NCBI RefSeq assembly: GCF_000439085.1
Contig: NZ_AUUA01000005.1
Location: forward strand, 62,001-126,000
Origin: Leminorella grimontii ATCC 33999 = DSM 5078
GTDB taxonomy: Bacteria > Pseudomonadota > Gammaproteobacteria > Enterobacterales > Enterobacteriaceae
Direction: 5' to 3'
DNA length: 64,000 nt
Each line of letters starts with the position of its first letter. The stretch's first letter is position 1. The position numbers and the translations under genes were made by a program. Of the stretch, positions 20,695 through 30,762 are shown piece by piece. The notes beneath the pieces are model-generated. The model had not been told where the DNA came from and did not search any database. It saw only the letters and a program-made list of their open reading frames with translations.

Positions 20695-20785
20695 CGTATG
20701 CTCCCGCCGTATGTTAACGTTATTCCATAATCATCATACCCGTGAAGCCCCTCGCCGCACCACCGAGATGCACATATATTCACAT

Positions 20786-20813
20786 AAAAAAACCGCGCCG
20801 AAGCGCGGTTTTT
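20786..20813 (-). terminator. Terminator of acnB
   Basis: The 11-bp perfect stem AAAAACCGCGC / GCGCGGTTTTT has a CGAA tetraloop. Read on the minus strand it ends in a T run. It begins 25 bp after the acnB stop. Confidence 0.9.
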
Positions 20814-20837
20814 ATCTATCAACGGCTTAACAGGTCG

Positions 20838-23438
20838 TTATACAGCGGCCTGAAAAATGACGCCGTCAGCCTTCTTGGTGTACTCGCTGAGCCGATCGAA
20901 GTTGAGGTAGCGGTAGGTATCCTGCGCGCTCTTGTCTACTTCGGCCATATAGCCCAAATATTCCTCAGCCGTCGGCAGACGCCCCAGCAGCGCGGCAACC
21001 GCAGCCAGCTCGGCTGACGCCAGATAAACGTTAGCGCCGGTGCCCAGACGGTTCGGGAAGTTACGGGTTGAGGTGGACACAACGGTCGCCCCTTCGTTCA
21101 CTCGAGCCTGGTTGCCCATGCACAGAGAACAGCCCGGCATTTCGATACGCGCGCCGTTTTGGCCGAATACGCTGTAATAGCCTTCTTCGCTCAGCTGAGA
21201 GGCATCCATCTTGGTCGGCGGGGCCAGCCATAGGCGGGTCGGCAGTTTGCCCTTCACGTTTTGCAGCAGCTTGCCCGCCGCGCGGAAGTGGCCGATGTTG
21301 GTCATACATGAACCGATGAACACTTCGTCGATCTTGTCGCCGGTCACATCAGACAGCAGGCGAGCGTCATCCGGATCGTTAGGCGCGCACAGAATAGGCT
21401 CCTTGATCTGGTTCAGATCGATATCGATGACGGCTGCATATTCTGCATCCGCATCGGCTTCGATAAGCGTCGGGTTCGCCAGCCACTCTTCCATCGCCTT
21501 CACGCGGCGCTCAATCGTACGAGCGTCGCCATAGCCTTCGGCAATCATCCACTTAAGCATAACGATGTTAGAACGCAGATACTCTTCAACCGGCTCTTTG
21601 TTCAGCTTGATAGTACACGCCGCCGCAGAACGCTCTGCCGAGGCGTCGGCCAGCTCAAACGCCTGCTCGGCCTTCAGCTCTGGCAGACCTTCGATTTCCA
21701 GAATGCGGCCAGAGAAGATGTTCTTCTTGCCCTGCTTCTCAACGGTCAACAGCCCTTGCTTAATCGCAAAGTAAGGGATGGCGTGAACCAAATCGCGCAG
21801 GGTAATGCCCGGCTGCATTTTGCCGCTAAAGCGCACCAGCACGGATTCTGGCATATCAAGAGGCATCACGCCGGTCGCCGCGGCAAACGCCACGAGGCCA
21901 GAGCCCGCAGGGAAAGAGATGCCGATCGGGAAACGGGTATGGGAGTCCGCACCGGTACCGACCGTATCAGGCAGAAGCATGCGGTTCAGCCATGAGTGAA
22001 TGATACCGTCGCCCGGACGCAGAGAAACGCCGCCGCGGTTCATAATAAAGTCAGGCAGAGAGTGGTGCAGCTGCACGTCAACCGGCTTCGGATAAGGCGC
22101 GGTGTGGCAGAATGACTGCATAACCAGATCGGCAGAGAAGCCAAGGCAGGCCAAGTCTTTCAGCTCGTCGCGAGTCATGCCGCCTGTGGTATCCTGAGAA
22201 CCCACCGAGGCCATTTTCGGCTCGCAGTACTCGCCGGGACGAACGCCCTTCACGCCGCAGGCTTTGCCTACGATCTTCTGCGCCAGCGTGTAGCCTTTGC
22301 TTGACGCATCGGCAGACTTCGCCTTGATAAACACGTCGCTCGGCGCCAGGCCCAGAGATTCACGAGCCTTGCTCGTCAGGCCACGGCCGACGATTAACGG
22401 AATGCGGCCGCCGGCGCGCACTTCATCCATCAGAACGTCAGTCTTAAGCTTAAAGGTCGCCAGCAGCTCATTGGTGGCGTGATTGCGCACTTCGCCTTTA
22501 GCCGGGTAAATATCGATAACGTCGCCGGTATTGAGCTTAGACACGTCAATGTCTTCAATCGGCAGCGCGCCCGCGTCTTCCATGGTGTTAAAGAAGATTG
22601 GCGCGATTTTGCCGCCCAGCACGACGCCGCCGCTGCGCTTGTTCGGCACATATGGAATATCGTCGCCCATAAACCACAGCACGGAGTTGGTTGCGGACTT
22701 ACGGGATGAACCGGTACCCACAACGTCGCCCACGTATACCAGCGGGAAGCCCTTCTCTTTCAGCGACTCCAGCTTTTTCACCGGGCCGACTTTGCCAGGC
22801 TGATCCGGCTCGATGCCGTCGCGGGCGATTTTCAGCATCGCCATCGCGTGCAGAGGAATATCCGGGCGGGACCAGGCGTCCGGCGCAGGAGAGAGGTCAT
22901 CGGTATTGGTTTCACCGCTGACCTTAAATACGGTCATGGTCAGTTTTTCCGCCAGCGCTGGGCGGGAAAGGAACCACTCTGCGTCAGCCCAGGACTTCAT
23001 CACCTGCTGCGCATAGACGTTGCCGGCCTTTGCTTTGGCTTCGACATCATAGAAGCTGTCAAACATCAGCAGCGTATGTGAAAGCCCCTTCACGGCGATG
23101 GGCGCCAGCGCGGCGTTATCCAGCGCGTCAATCAAAGGTTGGATGTTGTAGCCGCCCTGCATGGTGCCCAGCAGCTCAACGGCTTTTTCTGGTGAAACCA
23201 GCGGCGAAACGGCTTCGCCTTTAGCGATGGCGGCCAAAAAGCCGGCCTTAACGTAAGCGGCTTCGTCAACGCCCGGCGGCACGCGATTGGCCAACAGGTC
23301 GAGAAGCACTTCTTCTTCTCCGGCCGGCGGGTTCTTCAGCAATTCAACCAAGCCTGCGACTTGCGCCGCATTCAGCGGCTTTGGTACAACGCCTTCTGCA
23401 AGACGCTCAGCGACATGTTTACGATATTCCTCTAGCAC
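20838..23438 (-). CDS. acnB: Aconitate hydratase B (2-methylisocitrate dehydratase) AcnB
   Basis: AcnB is the main TCA-cycle aconitase and also handles 2-methylisocitrate; without its cluster it binds mRNA. The start is a GTG at 23438 with GGGGGAAG upstream, giving 866 residues (E. coli 865) and the family N-terminus [12 protein letters not shown]. The longer open frame further upstream is not homologous to AcnB. The HEAT-like N-terminal domain covers about residues 1-160 and the swivel domain contains [20 protein letters not shown]. The [4Fe-4S] ligands are in [12 protein letters not shown] and [14 protein letters not shown]. The gene is monocistronic with its own terminator. In E. coli it lies next to lpdA, but here the chitin genes come between. 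Confidence 0.96.
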   Translation of the reverse strand: MLEEYRKHVAERLAEGVVPKPLNAAQVAGLVELLKNPPAGEEEVLLDLLANRVPPGVDEAAYVKAGFLAAIAKGEAVSPLVSPEKAVELLGTMQGGYNIQPLIDALDNAALAPIAVKGLSHTLLMFDSFYDVEAKAKAGNVYAQQVMKSWADAEWFLSRPALAEKLTMTVFKVSGETNTDDLSPAPDAWSRPDIPLHAMAMLKIARDGIEPDQPGKVGPVKKLESLKEKGFPLVYVGDVVGTGSSRKSATNSVLWFMGDDIPYVPNKRSGGVVLGGKIAPIFFNTMEDAGALPIEDIDVSKLNTGDVIDIYPAKGEVRNHATNELLATFKLKTDVLMDEVRAGGRIPLIVGRGLTSKARESLGLAPSDVFIKAKSADASSKGYTLAQKIVGKACGVKGVRPGEYCEPKMASVGSQDTTGGMTRDELKDLACLGFSADLVMQSFCHTAPYPKPVDVQLHHSLPDFIMNRGGVSLRPGDGIIHSWLNRMLLPDTVGTGADSHTRFPIGISFPAGSGLVAFAAATGVMPLDMPESVLVRFSGKMQPGITLRDLVHAIPYFAIKQGLLTVEKQGKKNIFSGRILEIEGLPELKAEQAFELADASAERSAAACTIKLNKEPVEEYLRSNIVMLKWMIAEGYGDARTIERRVKAMEEWLANPTLIEADADAEYAAVIDIDLNQIKEPILCAPNDPDDARLLSDVTGDKIDEVFIGSCMTNIGHFRAAGKLLQNVKGKLPTRLWLAPPTKMDASQLSEEGYYSVFGQNGARIEMPGCSLCMGNQARVNEGATVVSTSTRNFPNRLGTGANVYLASAELAAVAALLGRLPTAEEYLGYMAEVDKSAQDTYRYLNFDRLSEYTKKADGVIFQAAV

Positions 23439-23830
23439 GACGACTTCCCCCACTAACTTGTTATATTGAGCAGCGAATTTTATGGTGTTAATGTGCATAA
23501 AATTGTTAATCTGCGGTATATTCAAACTGAGAGTAAATTGCATCAGAGCGCTGGTTTCGCCTAGTGACAAACGAAAATTCTGTTACTTTAATCACACTAA
23601 GTCTATATGCACTTTATAGCCTTTATGATGCAAACCAGACGGCAGAAGGGCTCCCACCGCAGGATTTCACAAGTATAGCTATTTATCACATTTTTATTAC
23701 AATTTTGCAAAGAAAATAGATTTCGTTTTTCTATTTATTTTCAGATATATTACGCTGTATCGCTTAATCAAAAGCGATGACCAAAAGGATTGGTTGATCC
23801 AGCGTTTTTTCATTCGCGAAAGGAATCGGG
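23439..23830. other. Divergent region between acnB and a small membrane-protein gene
   Basis: This 392-bp AT-rich gap must contain the acnB promoter and that of the rightward small gene. I see a TGTGA-type half site (minus strand TGTGATAAATAG near 23680-23695) that could be a weak CRP site, but nothing firm. Two in-frame leftward start codons upstream of the acnB GTG (23570 and 23495) read into non-conserved sequence and are discounted. Confidence 0.5.
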
Positions 23831-24115
23831 ATGATGCGTAAACCGCGTTTCAGGCTTTATCACTTAATACTTCTGATTGCCGTACTGAGCATTATGGTGC
23901 TGCTTGTCGCTCGCTTTGCTTCCCCCCACATGCACGCGGATATCTACCACCCGCAGAATGTCGACGCGCCGGAAGAACTATGGGATCCGCTCTATTCCTC
24001 AATGAAGTTCGGCCTCCAGTATCTTCTCATCGCGCTGATTGCCGTTGGCACCATGGTGTCCGCCCTCCTGTTCTTTGTCTTTCGCGACGACGGTTCCTCC
24101 TCTATTTCTTCATAG
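23831..24115 (+). CDS. Small two-helix membrane protein, function unknown
   Basis: This 94-residue protein is not one I can name. It starts ATG-ATG after AAAGGAATCGGG. Two membrane segments are visible, at about residues 9-27 (HLILLIAVLSIMVLLVARF) and 59-81 (LQYLLIALIAVGTMVSALLFF), with a short loop rich in histidine and proline (SPHMHADIYHPQNVDAPEELWDP) that is probably periplasmic. The C-terminus is a short charged tail. It stands alone, divergent from acnB and convergent with the chitobiase operon. The clear ribosome site and membrane pattern make it likely to be real. Confidence 0.75.
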   Translation: MMRKPRFRLYHLILLIAVLSIMVLLVARFASPHMHADIYHPQNVDAPEELWDPLYSSMKFGLQYLLIALIAVGTMVSALLFFVFRDDGSSSISS

Positions 24116-24123
24116 CCTATTAA

Positions 24124-24153
24124 TAAAAACGCCCCCGGCACGGGCCGGAGGCG
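24124..24153 (-). terminator. Terminator of the chiP-chiQ-chb operon
   Basis: A 9-bp GC-rich stem (CGCCCCCGG / CCGGAGGCG, one mismatch) with a five-base loop is followed on the minus strand by GTTTTTATT. A second hairpin, AAAACGG...CCGTTTT at 24157-24178, overlaps the chb stop codon. The main hairpin may also stop the convergent small gene. Confidence 0.75.
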
Positions 24154-24176
24154 CTTGAAAACGGTCGGTAGCCGTT

Positions 24177-26870
24177 TTACTTCACGACGGGTTCTGCGCG
24201 GCTAAAGCGCTTGCCGTCATGGCTTTGGCTACGAACGGTAACGTCACCGCTCACCGAAGGCTTTGCCGCATCGTCATAGCGCTTCCAGCTCTTGCCGCCG
24301 TCAGTGGAGTATTGGATATTGAGCCCAGGGAAAGCAACGTTGGCGGCCAGTTTGCCGTTCACGACTTTCGCTCCCGGCACCGGCAGGCGGTACCCTACGC
24401 CCGCTTTGTCCAGTTTCTCAAGCTCCCGCTGCCCCAGCAGGTTGGCGAACAGGATCCAGTCTTTGTTTAGCGCTTTGCTATCGACAAAGTGGGTTTCGCC
24501 GCCCTTAAACTCTTTCCCGGCCTGATAGTCCAGCTCCCAGGAAGCGCGGTGCCACGCGCGTTCCGCCAGCGGTAGAATGCGCGGATAGAGCATGTACTCC
24601 ATCTGGGCATCGGTGCGAACCACTTCGCTCCACAGCTGGGCGGAAATACCGTAAGCCCCAGGCCAAGCCTTATCGCTTTTCGCAGAGAACGCGTTGCCGT
24701 CTCTGTCGACGGAGGTTTCCGCATTTTGCGGCAGGTTGTTAGGCGCAAAACCGAAGATCTTGCGTTCGTCGCTAAAGCGCGTGCCCCAGTAGTAGCCGCT
24801 CTCCTGCGGGTTCACCTCATAAGGGAAGTCGACGTACACATAGTCCGGGTTAGAGATAGTCACCTCATAGCCCTTGTTGGCCCAGTCATTAGCCGAATCG
24901 AAGCCGCCCCAGTACAGCGTATCCCAGAAGTTGACGCCAACGCGCTTGGTAGCAAAGGACTTGGCGCTTTCGGCATCCTTCAGCCCGTCCTGCCAGGCCT
25001 GCATCTTCTCGATGCCGTGCGCATCGACGATTTTACTGACTTCCAGCGCAAAGTGGCTGGGCAGGTGTTCGAAGTCCTGCACTTTGCCTTCTTTGATCAT
25101 CGTCTGGCATGCCTGAGACTTGGACCAAGGCTTATCTTCATTACTCTGATCGATAGTGCCCTTGAAGGCCTCTTTCTTCTCGGCGTTGATGTCCTGATAG
25201 CCGGCGCCCAAGCGGATATTTTTCGCTTCGTCGCCGCCAAAGTGCCAAGTCGTCAGCGGCAGGCCGGCTTCTTTATGCATAGCCGCAACTTCAGTGATGA
25301 CTTTGTCAACGAAGCGCTTGGAAGAATCCAGGCAGGGGTTCAGATAGCTTTTACGATCGTAAAACTGTACCGACGTGGTGTTTGAAGTATCGGTCGGGTC
25401 CAGAAGGCGGTATTCATTCGCCTCTTTTTCTTTACCCTCTTTGTGCAGGCGGTCATAGCGCGCTTCCATAGAAATGATGGCCGCGCGGGCGTGCGCCGGC
25501 ATGTCGATTTCAGGGATCACGTCGATTTGACGCGCCTTCGCATACTTCAGGATCTCGATATAGTCCGCGCGGCTGAAGTGGCCGCTGCCCATGTTGTTGC
25601 TGTCAGGGCCGGAGCCAAGCTGCGGCAGCAGGCAGGTCTTTTCCGTCAGGTCATGACAGCGCTTGCTGCCAATCTCCGTCAGCTCGGGCAGGCCTGGAAT
25701 TTCAATTCGCCAACCTTCGTCGTCGCTCAGGTGGAAGTGAAACTTGTTCAGCTTGTAGGTCGACATCTGGTCAAGCAGGCGCAGCACCGCTTCTTTAGAG
25801 TGGAAGTTGCGCCCAACGTCCAGAAACACGCCGCGATAGGCAAAGCGCGGGGCGTCTTTCGCTTCCAGAGTCGCGATTTTTTTACTGCCGCTGGCCGGCA
25901 ATAAAGAGAGGATAGACTGCAGGCCGTAGAAAACGCCGCTGTCGTCATAAGCGGTAATTTCAGCGCCCTTCTCGCCAATCTTAAGCATATAGGCGCCGGA
26001 AACCGCCATGTCCTTGCTGAACTTATCGGCAGAGACAACCGCCTTAATCGGGTAGCCCGCCACGTTCGACTTCACGCCCAGCGCGCTAAAGTGCTTAAGC
26101 ACCGTAGAGACAGCGGCGTCATCTAACGAACTGGCCGTCAGTGCAATGCCTTTACTCAGGTCTGCGTCCTGCTGGTGGACGACGACTTCCATCGGCGTAG
26201 GCACAATCTGGCCGCGCAGCGCGTCTGCCGGAAGCTTAGCCACGTCCGCATTTTTGTCAAAGCGGTTGGCGGTGTTCATCAACACGTTGTGGTCGTCTTT
26301 GGTTCTCTTCCAAAGGGAGCCGTAATCGTTGCCCGCCAGCGGACCGCTGAACTTGCTTAAGTCTTCGGTATTGGTGCTGGCGATAACTTTAGGCTTGGCG
26401 CCTTCGGAGGTCGCGTACCAGCGCGGTATCGCATCGGTTTTGAAGATCTGCCAATATTCGGCAATAACCGGAATTTCAACGGCTTTGCCCGCCGAGAAGC
26501 CGGTGAATTTTTCAGTTGGCTCAATTTTATGCAAGTCGCCGGTCACAAAGGAAATCTTGAACTGGTCGTTATCAGTACGCAGGATCTGGCGAATGCTGTG
26601 GAAATAGATCGCCCAGTCTTTATCCTTAACATCAGTAGGGCTTTCCAGCGTAAAGGTCAATTTGGTACAGGACGCCCAGTCCGCGCCGAGAGCGCTGCAG
26701 TCAACGCCGTGATCCGCCGCCAGGTTGTCGACTATCTGATAGTTCACCTTTAGCTGGCTTAGCTGGTCAACGGTTTTCTGAGACGCGTGGGCGCCGCCGG
26801 CAAAAGCGCAGGCAGCAAAAAGCGTCGTAAAGGCGCTCAGCGTGAACTTATTCATACTCTGGTTGCTCAT
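24177..26870 (-). CDS. chb: Chitobiase, beta-N-acetylhexosaminidase GH20
   Basis: This family 20 glycosidase removes GlcNAc from chitobiose and related oligosaccharides, probably in the periplasm. I chose the ATG at 26870, which has GGAG ten bases upstream, giving 897 residues; an ATG at 26855 is also possible. A signal peptide follows ([23 protein letters not shown]). In order there are an N-terminal CHB_HEX carbohydrate-binding domain (residues about 40-190), a GH20b domain, the GH20 barrel with [22 protein letters not shown], and a C-terminal CHB_HEX_C domain ([23 protein letters not shown]). The catalytic Asp-Glu pair is in [11 protein letters not shown]. It resembles Serratia marcescens chitobiase and ends the chiP-chiQ-chb operon, as in Serratia. 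Confidence 0.94.
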   Translation of the reverse strand: MSNQSMNKFTLSAFTTLFAACAFAGGAHASQKTVDQLSQLKVNYQIVDNLAADHGVDCSALGADWASCTKLTFTLESPTDVKDKDWAIYFHSIRQILRTDNDQFKISFVTGDLHKIEPTEKFTGFSAGKAVEIPVIAEYWQIFKTDAIPRWYATSEGAKPKVIASTNTEDLSKFSGPLAGNDYGSLWKRTKDDHNVLMNTANRFDKNADVAKLPADALRGQIVPTPMEVVVHQQDADLSKGIALTASSLDDAAVSTVLKHFSALGVKSNVAGYPIKAVVSADKFSKDMAVSGAYMLKIGEKGAEITAYDDSGVFYGLQSILSLLPASGSKKIATLEAKDAPRFAYRGVFLDVGRNFHSKEAVLRLLDQMSTYKLNKFHFHLSDDEGWRIEIPGLPELTEIGSKRCHDLTEKTCLLPQLGSGPDSNNMGSGHFSRADYIEILKYAKARQIDVIPEIDMPAHARAAIISMEARYDRLHKEGKEKEANEYRLLDPTDTSNTTSVQFYDRKSYLNPCLDSSKRFVDKVITEVAAMHKEAGLPLTTWHFGGDEAKNIRLGAGYQDINAEKKEAFKGTIDQSNEDKPWSKSQACQTMIKEGKVQDFEHLPSHFALEVSKIVDAHGIEKMQAWQDGLKDAESAKSFATKRVGVNFWDTLYWGGFDSANDWANKGYEVTISNPDYVYVDFPYEVNPQESGYYWGTRFSDERKIFGFAPNNLPQNAETSVDRDGNAFSAKSDKAWPGAYGISAQLWSEVVRTDAQMEYMLYPRILPLAERAWHRASWELDYQAGKEFKGGETHFVDSKALNKDWILFANLLGQRELEKLDKAGVGYRLPVPGAKVVNGKLAANVAFPGLNIQYSTDGGKSWKRYDDAAKPSVSGDVTVRSQSHDGKRFSRAEPVVK

Positions 26871-26883
26871 ATTCTGGTTGCTC
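26854..26883 (-). repeat. 15-bp tandem duplication at the chb start
   Basis: On the minus strand GAGCAACCAGAATAT is followed directly by GAGCAACCAGAGTAT, with one base different. Each copy ends in an ATG together with the next base, so the duplication made two in-frame starts (26870 and 26855). Only the first is preceded by a full GGAG. Confidence 0.85.
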
Positions 26884-26896
26884 CATTTCAGACTGA

Positions 26897-27229
26897 TTAA
26901 TTGTTTGCGCGGATCTCTTGCCAAACCTTGTCGCAATCCGCCTTACGCGCCTGGCTGTCGCCCGTTTTCGTCGCCGTCAGGCAGTTCTGATAGTCCAACA
27001 CCCGCACGCTCTCTTTCTCGGCAAACTCACGGTGGGAATTATCTTTTCTCAATACGTCCAGCACGGACTGACAGGCCTCCAGCTTTTCCGGAGATCCCTG
27101 AGCCGTCGAAATGCAGGCGTTATAGGCGTCACGCAGGGTAACGTCTTCCTGCGCCTGATTGTCCTGCTGTGCGCAGGCCGTCAGGCCCAGCGCCAGCAGT
27201 GCGATAACCAACGTTTTCTTCATCATCAT
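26897..27229 (-). CDS. chiQ: Small lipoprotein ChiQ
   Basis: ChiQ (YbfN) is a small lipoprotein encoded with the chitoporin; its role is not established. The N-terminus [20 protein letters not shown] is a classical lipoprotein signal with lipobox LTAC, so the mature protein starts at Cys. The mature part has four more Cys residues ([29 protein letters not shown]) that may form disulfides. Three consecutive ATG codons leave the exact start open. I use 27229, five or so bases after AGGGG; the product is 110 residues, close to E. coli YbfN. It sits between chiP and chb with short gaps. Confidence 0.9.
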   Translation of the reverse strand: MMMKKTLVIALLALGLTACAQQDNQAQEDVTLRDAYNACISTAQGSPEKLEACQSVLDVLRKDNSHREFAEKESVRVLDYQNCLTATKTGDSQARKADCDKVWQEIRANN

Positions 27230-27279
27230 CAATACCCCTATTGCGCCCGGCCGCAGGAAAGAGGCCGGGCGCCGTATGA

Positions 27280-28659
27280 TTAAAAGACCGTGAACGGAGC
27301 GATTACGATGAACTTAACGTCACGCTCGTCCTGGAAAATGTTGCCGTAGCCGCCGCCCCAGCTGGCGTTATCGGAGTGGTTGTCGTACTGAGTGAAGTGC
27401 AGCTTAAACAGCGTGCCTTTAGCGCGGCCTTCCTGTACGGTGTACATCGCATCAAGGCTGTAGGCGCTCTCTTTCAGGCGCTGGCTCTGATCGTAGGCAT
27501 CGTTAGTGCTGGGCTTCGCGTCCCAGGCGTAAACGCCCGATGCGCCCACCGCCCATCCCGGCAGATCCCAGTTGCTTAAGTCATACATCACGCCGGCAAA
27601 CACGGCCTTTTCGCCGTTGGCGTTAAAGTCGGAGCGGTTATCCCACCAAATGTCCAAACGACCGTTGGACGACGCGTAGGTCGGCGTCATGCGCTGCAGG
27701 AAGAACCCCTGATTGCCCTCGGCTTTAACCCAAGTCCCTTCCAGGCGCAGGTCGAACTGGCCGACCTTATAGCCAAACGTTAATGCCTGTAGCCAGGCCA
27801 AGCCGTCGTAAATATCGTTAGTGCCGCCGCCGCCCACTTTGTCCTTCGCGCCATAGAACTGATAGCTGGTGGACAGCGGATTGCCAGCCAGATCAAATTT
27901 GTATGAGCTCTTGCCGAAATACTGGTCGACATACCCTTCGGCCTGGCCGAAGGCGGCCTCAAGCACCAGATCGTTTTTGAAGTCGTACTTCGCGCCGATA
28001 GAGTGCAGATAGTCGACTTTGGTTTTCTTATCGTTCTGGTAGAAATGGTCGGTTTCAATGTGCCACGGCGCTTTGTATTCGTTAGCCCACATGTAGGAGA
28101 AGCTCAGCGCGCCGGAGGCGCCGAAGTCCAGATTAGCGCCGGCTTCCGCCCCTTGATAGGTGCCGGGCATAAAGCTCCAGTGCGGCGCCAGCAGCGTTTG
28201 GCCGGAAGGCTGGATGTAGCCGCCGCGCGCCCAAACGGGGCCGTATTTGAATTTCGCCGCCGCCTTGTACAGGCTCACGCCGCTCTTGTCGCCGGAGTAG
28301 TCTTCGTCATAGGTCTTATTTTTTGATGAAAACGCAATTTCGTTGGGGTGGCCGCTGTCGTGGTCTTCCGCCATTTCAATCGCGCCAAAGGCCCCTACGT
28401 CAAGCCCGAACATATCGGCGGCGTAGCCAGATGAGAAGTCCAGGCTGACGTTCCAGGTTGAGTGCGAAAGGTTGGTTTCATAGTCACCGGTAGTCACGTC
28501 TTTGCGGTCGCGCTCGCGCTGCCAGTAGTAAATCCCACCCGTCATCTTGGAATCATCAACAAATCCTTCCGCCGACGCCTCAGGAACAATGACTCCGCCA
28601 GAAGCCAGAGCAACAAGACACGTCAGACATTTAACCTTAAAGCCTTTTCTCACCTTCAT
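27280..28659 (-). CDS. chiP: Chitoporin ChiP
   Basis: ChiP is an outer-membrane porin of the OprD family that admits chitin oligosaccharides. The 459 residues begin at the ATG at 28659, which has GGAG eight bases upstream; a GTG nine bases earlier is less likely. The signal peptide ends near PEASAEGF, and the mature protein opens [20 protein letters not shown], typical of the family. The C-terminus [13 protein letters not shown] ends in phenylalanine, the mark of a beta-barrel assembled by Bam. It leads the chiP-chiQ-chb operon. A NagC-like operator lies about 90 bp upstream. In E. coli and Salmonella chiP mRNA is silenced by the ChiX sRNA; I could not confirm a pairing site here. Confidence 0.93.
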   Translation of the reverse strand: MKVRKGFKVKCLTCLVALASGGVIVPEASAEGFVDDSKMTGGIYYWQRERDRKDVTTGDYETNLSHSTWNVSLDFSSGYAADMFGLDVGAFGAIEMAEDHDSGHPNEIAFSSKNKTYDEDYSGDKSGVSLYKAAAKFKYGPVWARGGYIQPSGQTLLAPHWSFMPGTYQGAEAGANLDFGASGALSFSYMWANEYKAPWHIETDHFYQNDKKTKVDYLHSIGAKYDFKNDLVLEAAFGQAEGYVDQYFGKSSYKFDLAGNPLSTSYQFYGAKDKVGGGGTNDIYDGLAWLQALTFGYKVGQFDLRLEGTWVKAEGNQGFFLQRMTPTYASSNGRLDIWWDNRSDFNANGEKAVFAGVMYDLSNWDLPGWAVGASGVYAWDAKPSTNDAYDQSQRLKESAYSLDAMYTVQEGRAKGTLFKLHFTQYDNHSDNASWGGGYGNIFQDERDVKFIVIAPFTVF

Positions 28660-28746
28660 TTTTGCCACTCCAATAGTACATCGTTAAATTCACCCGCTGA
28701 ACGCTGGGTTTCGCGGGCCTTTTATTTCGTTCTAGTGGTTTTAAGC

Positions 28747-28768
28747 ATATTTTCGCGTCGCGAATTAT
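28747..28768 (-). promoter_or_regulatory. NagC-like operator upstream of chiP
   Basis: The core TTTTCGCGTCGCGAATT is an imperfect palindrome with AT-rich arms and a CGCG-N-CGCG centre, resembling NagC operators of enterobacteria. It lies 88-109 bp upstream of the chiP ATG. NagC represses chiP in E. coli and responds to GlcNAc-6-phosphate. Binding here is inferred. Confidence 0.5.
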
Positions 28769-29110
28769 CAATACATTATTTAAAGAAATGTAAAAATTAT
28801 GATGTATAGCACAAAATAATAAAAAACCACCCAGAGAACCAAAATGAAAGTAATTATTTGATTTAAATGAATTAATGTGAATAACTTGAATTATGGCTAC
28901 TACAGGAAAAATAAAATGTTAATTATCTTATTAAACAAAGACTAAATAATCATAAAAATAAAGAGACATAATTCTCAATAAGAATTATCTAAATCAAATT
29001 AAAAGAGAGTAAAACGGAGAAAAGTTAATATAAAAATGGAAAAACCGCGGTAATAGTAGAGGAAAAGTGGACTCAATCTCGCGATTGGCAAACAATAAAT
29101 TCGCGCAATA

Positions 29111-29134
29111 AAAAAACCGCCGAAGCGGTTTTTT
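29111..29134 (-). terminator. Terminator of lpdA
   Basis: A 10-bp stem AAAAAACCGC / GCGGTTTTTT with a CGAA tetraloop lies 23 bp after the lpdA stop. On the minus strand it ends in a long T run. Confidence 0.9.
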
Positions 29135-29156
29135 TAGCATCCTTAGACAGTAAGAA

Positions 29157-30581
29157 TTACTTCTTCTTCGCCTTCGGGTTAGGCAGGTCTGTGATGGTGC
29201 CTTCGTAGACTTCCGCCGCTAAACCAACGGATTCGTGCAGCGTCGGGTGAGCGTGGATGCTAAGCGCGATGTCTTCCGCGTCGCAGCCCATCTCAATCGC
29301 CAGACCGATTTCGCCGAGCAACTCGCCGCCGTTAGCGCCGACAATCGCGCCGCCGATGATGCGGTGAGACTCTTTATCGAAAATCAGCTTGGTCATGCCG
29401 TCCGCGCAGTCAGAGGCAATCGCACGGCCGGAAGCCGCCCACGGGAAGGTGGAGACTTCGTAGTTGATACCCTGCTCCTTCGCCTCTTTCTCCGTCAGGC
29501 CGACCCACGCCACTTCAGGCTCGGTATAAGCGATAGACGGGATCACTTTCGGGTCGAAGTAGTGCTTCTTACCGGCGATGACTTCAGCGGCTACGTGGCC
29601 TTCATGGACGCCCTTGTGCGCCAGCATCGGCTGACCGACGATGTCGCCAATCGCATAAATGTGCGGCACGTTGGTGCGCATTTGCTTATCTACGCGAATA
29701 AAGCCGCGCTCGTCGACCTCAACGCCGGCCTGACCCGCGTCCAGCAGCTTACCGTTCGGCGTACGGCCGATAGCCACCAGAACCGCATCATAGCGCTGAG
29801 GTTCTGCAGGCGCCTTTTTGCCTTCCATCGAAACGTAAATACCGTCAGCCTTGGCTTCTACCGCCGTGACTTTCGTTTCCAACATCAGGTTGAACTGCTT
29901 GCTGATACGCTTGGTGAAGACCTTAACGATGTCTTTGTCCGCTGCCGGGATCACCTGATCGAACATTTCAACCACGTCGATCTGAGAACCCAACGCGTGA
30001 TAAACGGTGCCCATTTCCAGACCGATGATGCCACCGCCCATAACCAGCAGGCGCTCCGGCACGGCCTTGAGCTCTAACGCGTCGGTTGAGTCCCAAACCC
30101 GCGGATCTTCATGAGGAATAAACGGCAGTTGGATCGGGCGAGATCCCGCCGCGATGATGGCATTATCGAAGTTAATATTGGTAATGCCGCCTTCGCCTTC
30201 AACGGCGATGGTGTTAGGGCCGACAAACTTACCGTGGCCGTTAACCACTTTAACCTTACGCATTTTGGCCATACCGGCCAGCCCGCCCGTCAACTGGCTA
30301 ACAACCTTCTCTTTCCAAAGGCGAACTTTGCCAATGTCAGTCTTAGGCTCGCCGAAAACGATGCCGTGTTCGGCCAACGCTTTGGCTTCTTCAATCACTT
30401 TCGCGACGTGCAGCAGCGCTTTTGAAGGGATACAGCCGACGTTCAAACAAACGCCGCCCAGCGTAGAGTAGCGCTCTACGATAACGGTCTCCAGCCCCAG
30501 ATCCGCGCAGCGGAAAGCGGCAGAATAGCCCGCGGGGCCAGCGCCAAGTACCACAACCTGAGTTTTGATATCAGTACTCAT
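29157..30581 (-). CDS. lpdA: Dihydrolipoyl dehydrogenase LpdA (E3)
   Basis: LpdA reoxidises dihydrolipoamide with NAD+ and serves the pyruvate and 2-oxoglutarate dehydrogenase complexes and the glycine cleavage system. The 474 residues match E. coli. The FAD-binding GAGPAGYSAAFR is at about 13-24, the redox-active disulfide is Cys45/Cys50 in GGVCLNVGCIPSK, the NAD-binding motif is GGGIIGLEMGTVYHALG, and the catalytic His-Glu pair lies in IHAHPTLHESV near the C-terminus. It follows aceF after about 180 bp that include the aceF terminator, so it can be transcribed both by read-through and from its own promoter, as in E. coli. Confidence 0.97.
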   Translation of the reverse strand: MSTDIKTQVVVLGAGPAGYSAAFRCADLGLETVIVERYSTLGGVCLNVGCIPSKALLHVAKVIEEAKALAEHGIVFGEPKTDIGKVRLWKEKVVSQLTGGLAGMAKMRKVKVVNGHGKFVGPNTIAVEGEGGITNINFDNAIIAAGSRPIQLPFIPHEDPRVWDSTDALELKAVPERLLVMGGGIIGLEMGTVYHALGSQIDVVEMFDQVIPAADKDIVKVFTKRISKQFNLMLETKVTAVEAKADGIYVSMEGKKAPAEPQRYDAVLVAIGRTPNGKLLDAGQAGVEVDERGFIRVDKQMRTNVPHIYAIGDIVGQPMLAHKGVHEGHVAAEVIAGKKHYFDPKVIPSIAYTEPEVAWVGLTEKEAKEQGINYEVSTFPWAASGRAIASDCADGMTKLIFDKESHRIIGGAIVGANGGELLGEIGLAIEMGCDAEDIALSIHAHPTLHESVGLAAEVYEGTITDLPNPKAKKK

Positions 30582-30726
30582 CTATGTACCTCTTAATTAT
30601 TTTCCCGACCCACCGGCGTAGGGTTTGCATCGTTACCGTGCGTTTTGCCGGAAGCCCACCCAACCGTTTCAGTTTACATAAACATAACAATTGTGCAAAC
30701 GCCGCAGGGAGATATTCGTGTCGCGT

Positions 30727-30756
30727 CAAAAAATCAGGGCCGACACAGGTCGGCCC
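30727..30756 (-). terminator. Terminator of aceF
   Basis: An 8-bp GC-rich stem (GGGCCGAC / GTCGGCCC) with an ACAG loop is followed on the minus strand by TGATTTTTT. It lies within 10 bp of the aceF stop and separates aceEF from lpdA. Confidence 0.88.
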
Positions 30757-30762
30757 CGAGGA

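Larger units (their letters stand above)
28660..29156. other. Regulatory gap between lpdA and chiP
   Basis: This 497-bp gap holds the lpdA terminator at its right end, the NagC-like palindrome at 28747-28768 and presumably the chiP promoter and leader. The middle part (28770-29090) is AT-rich and carries no convincing gene. The chiP leader has a CCCGC...GCGGG inverted repeat at about 28692-28715. Confidence 0.6.
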
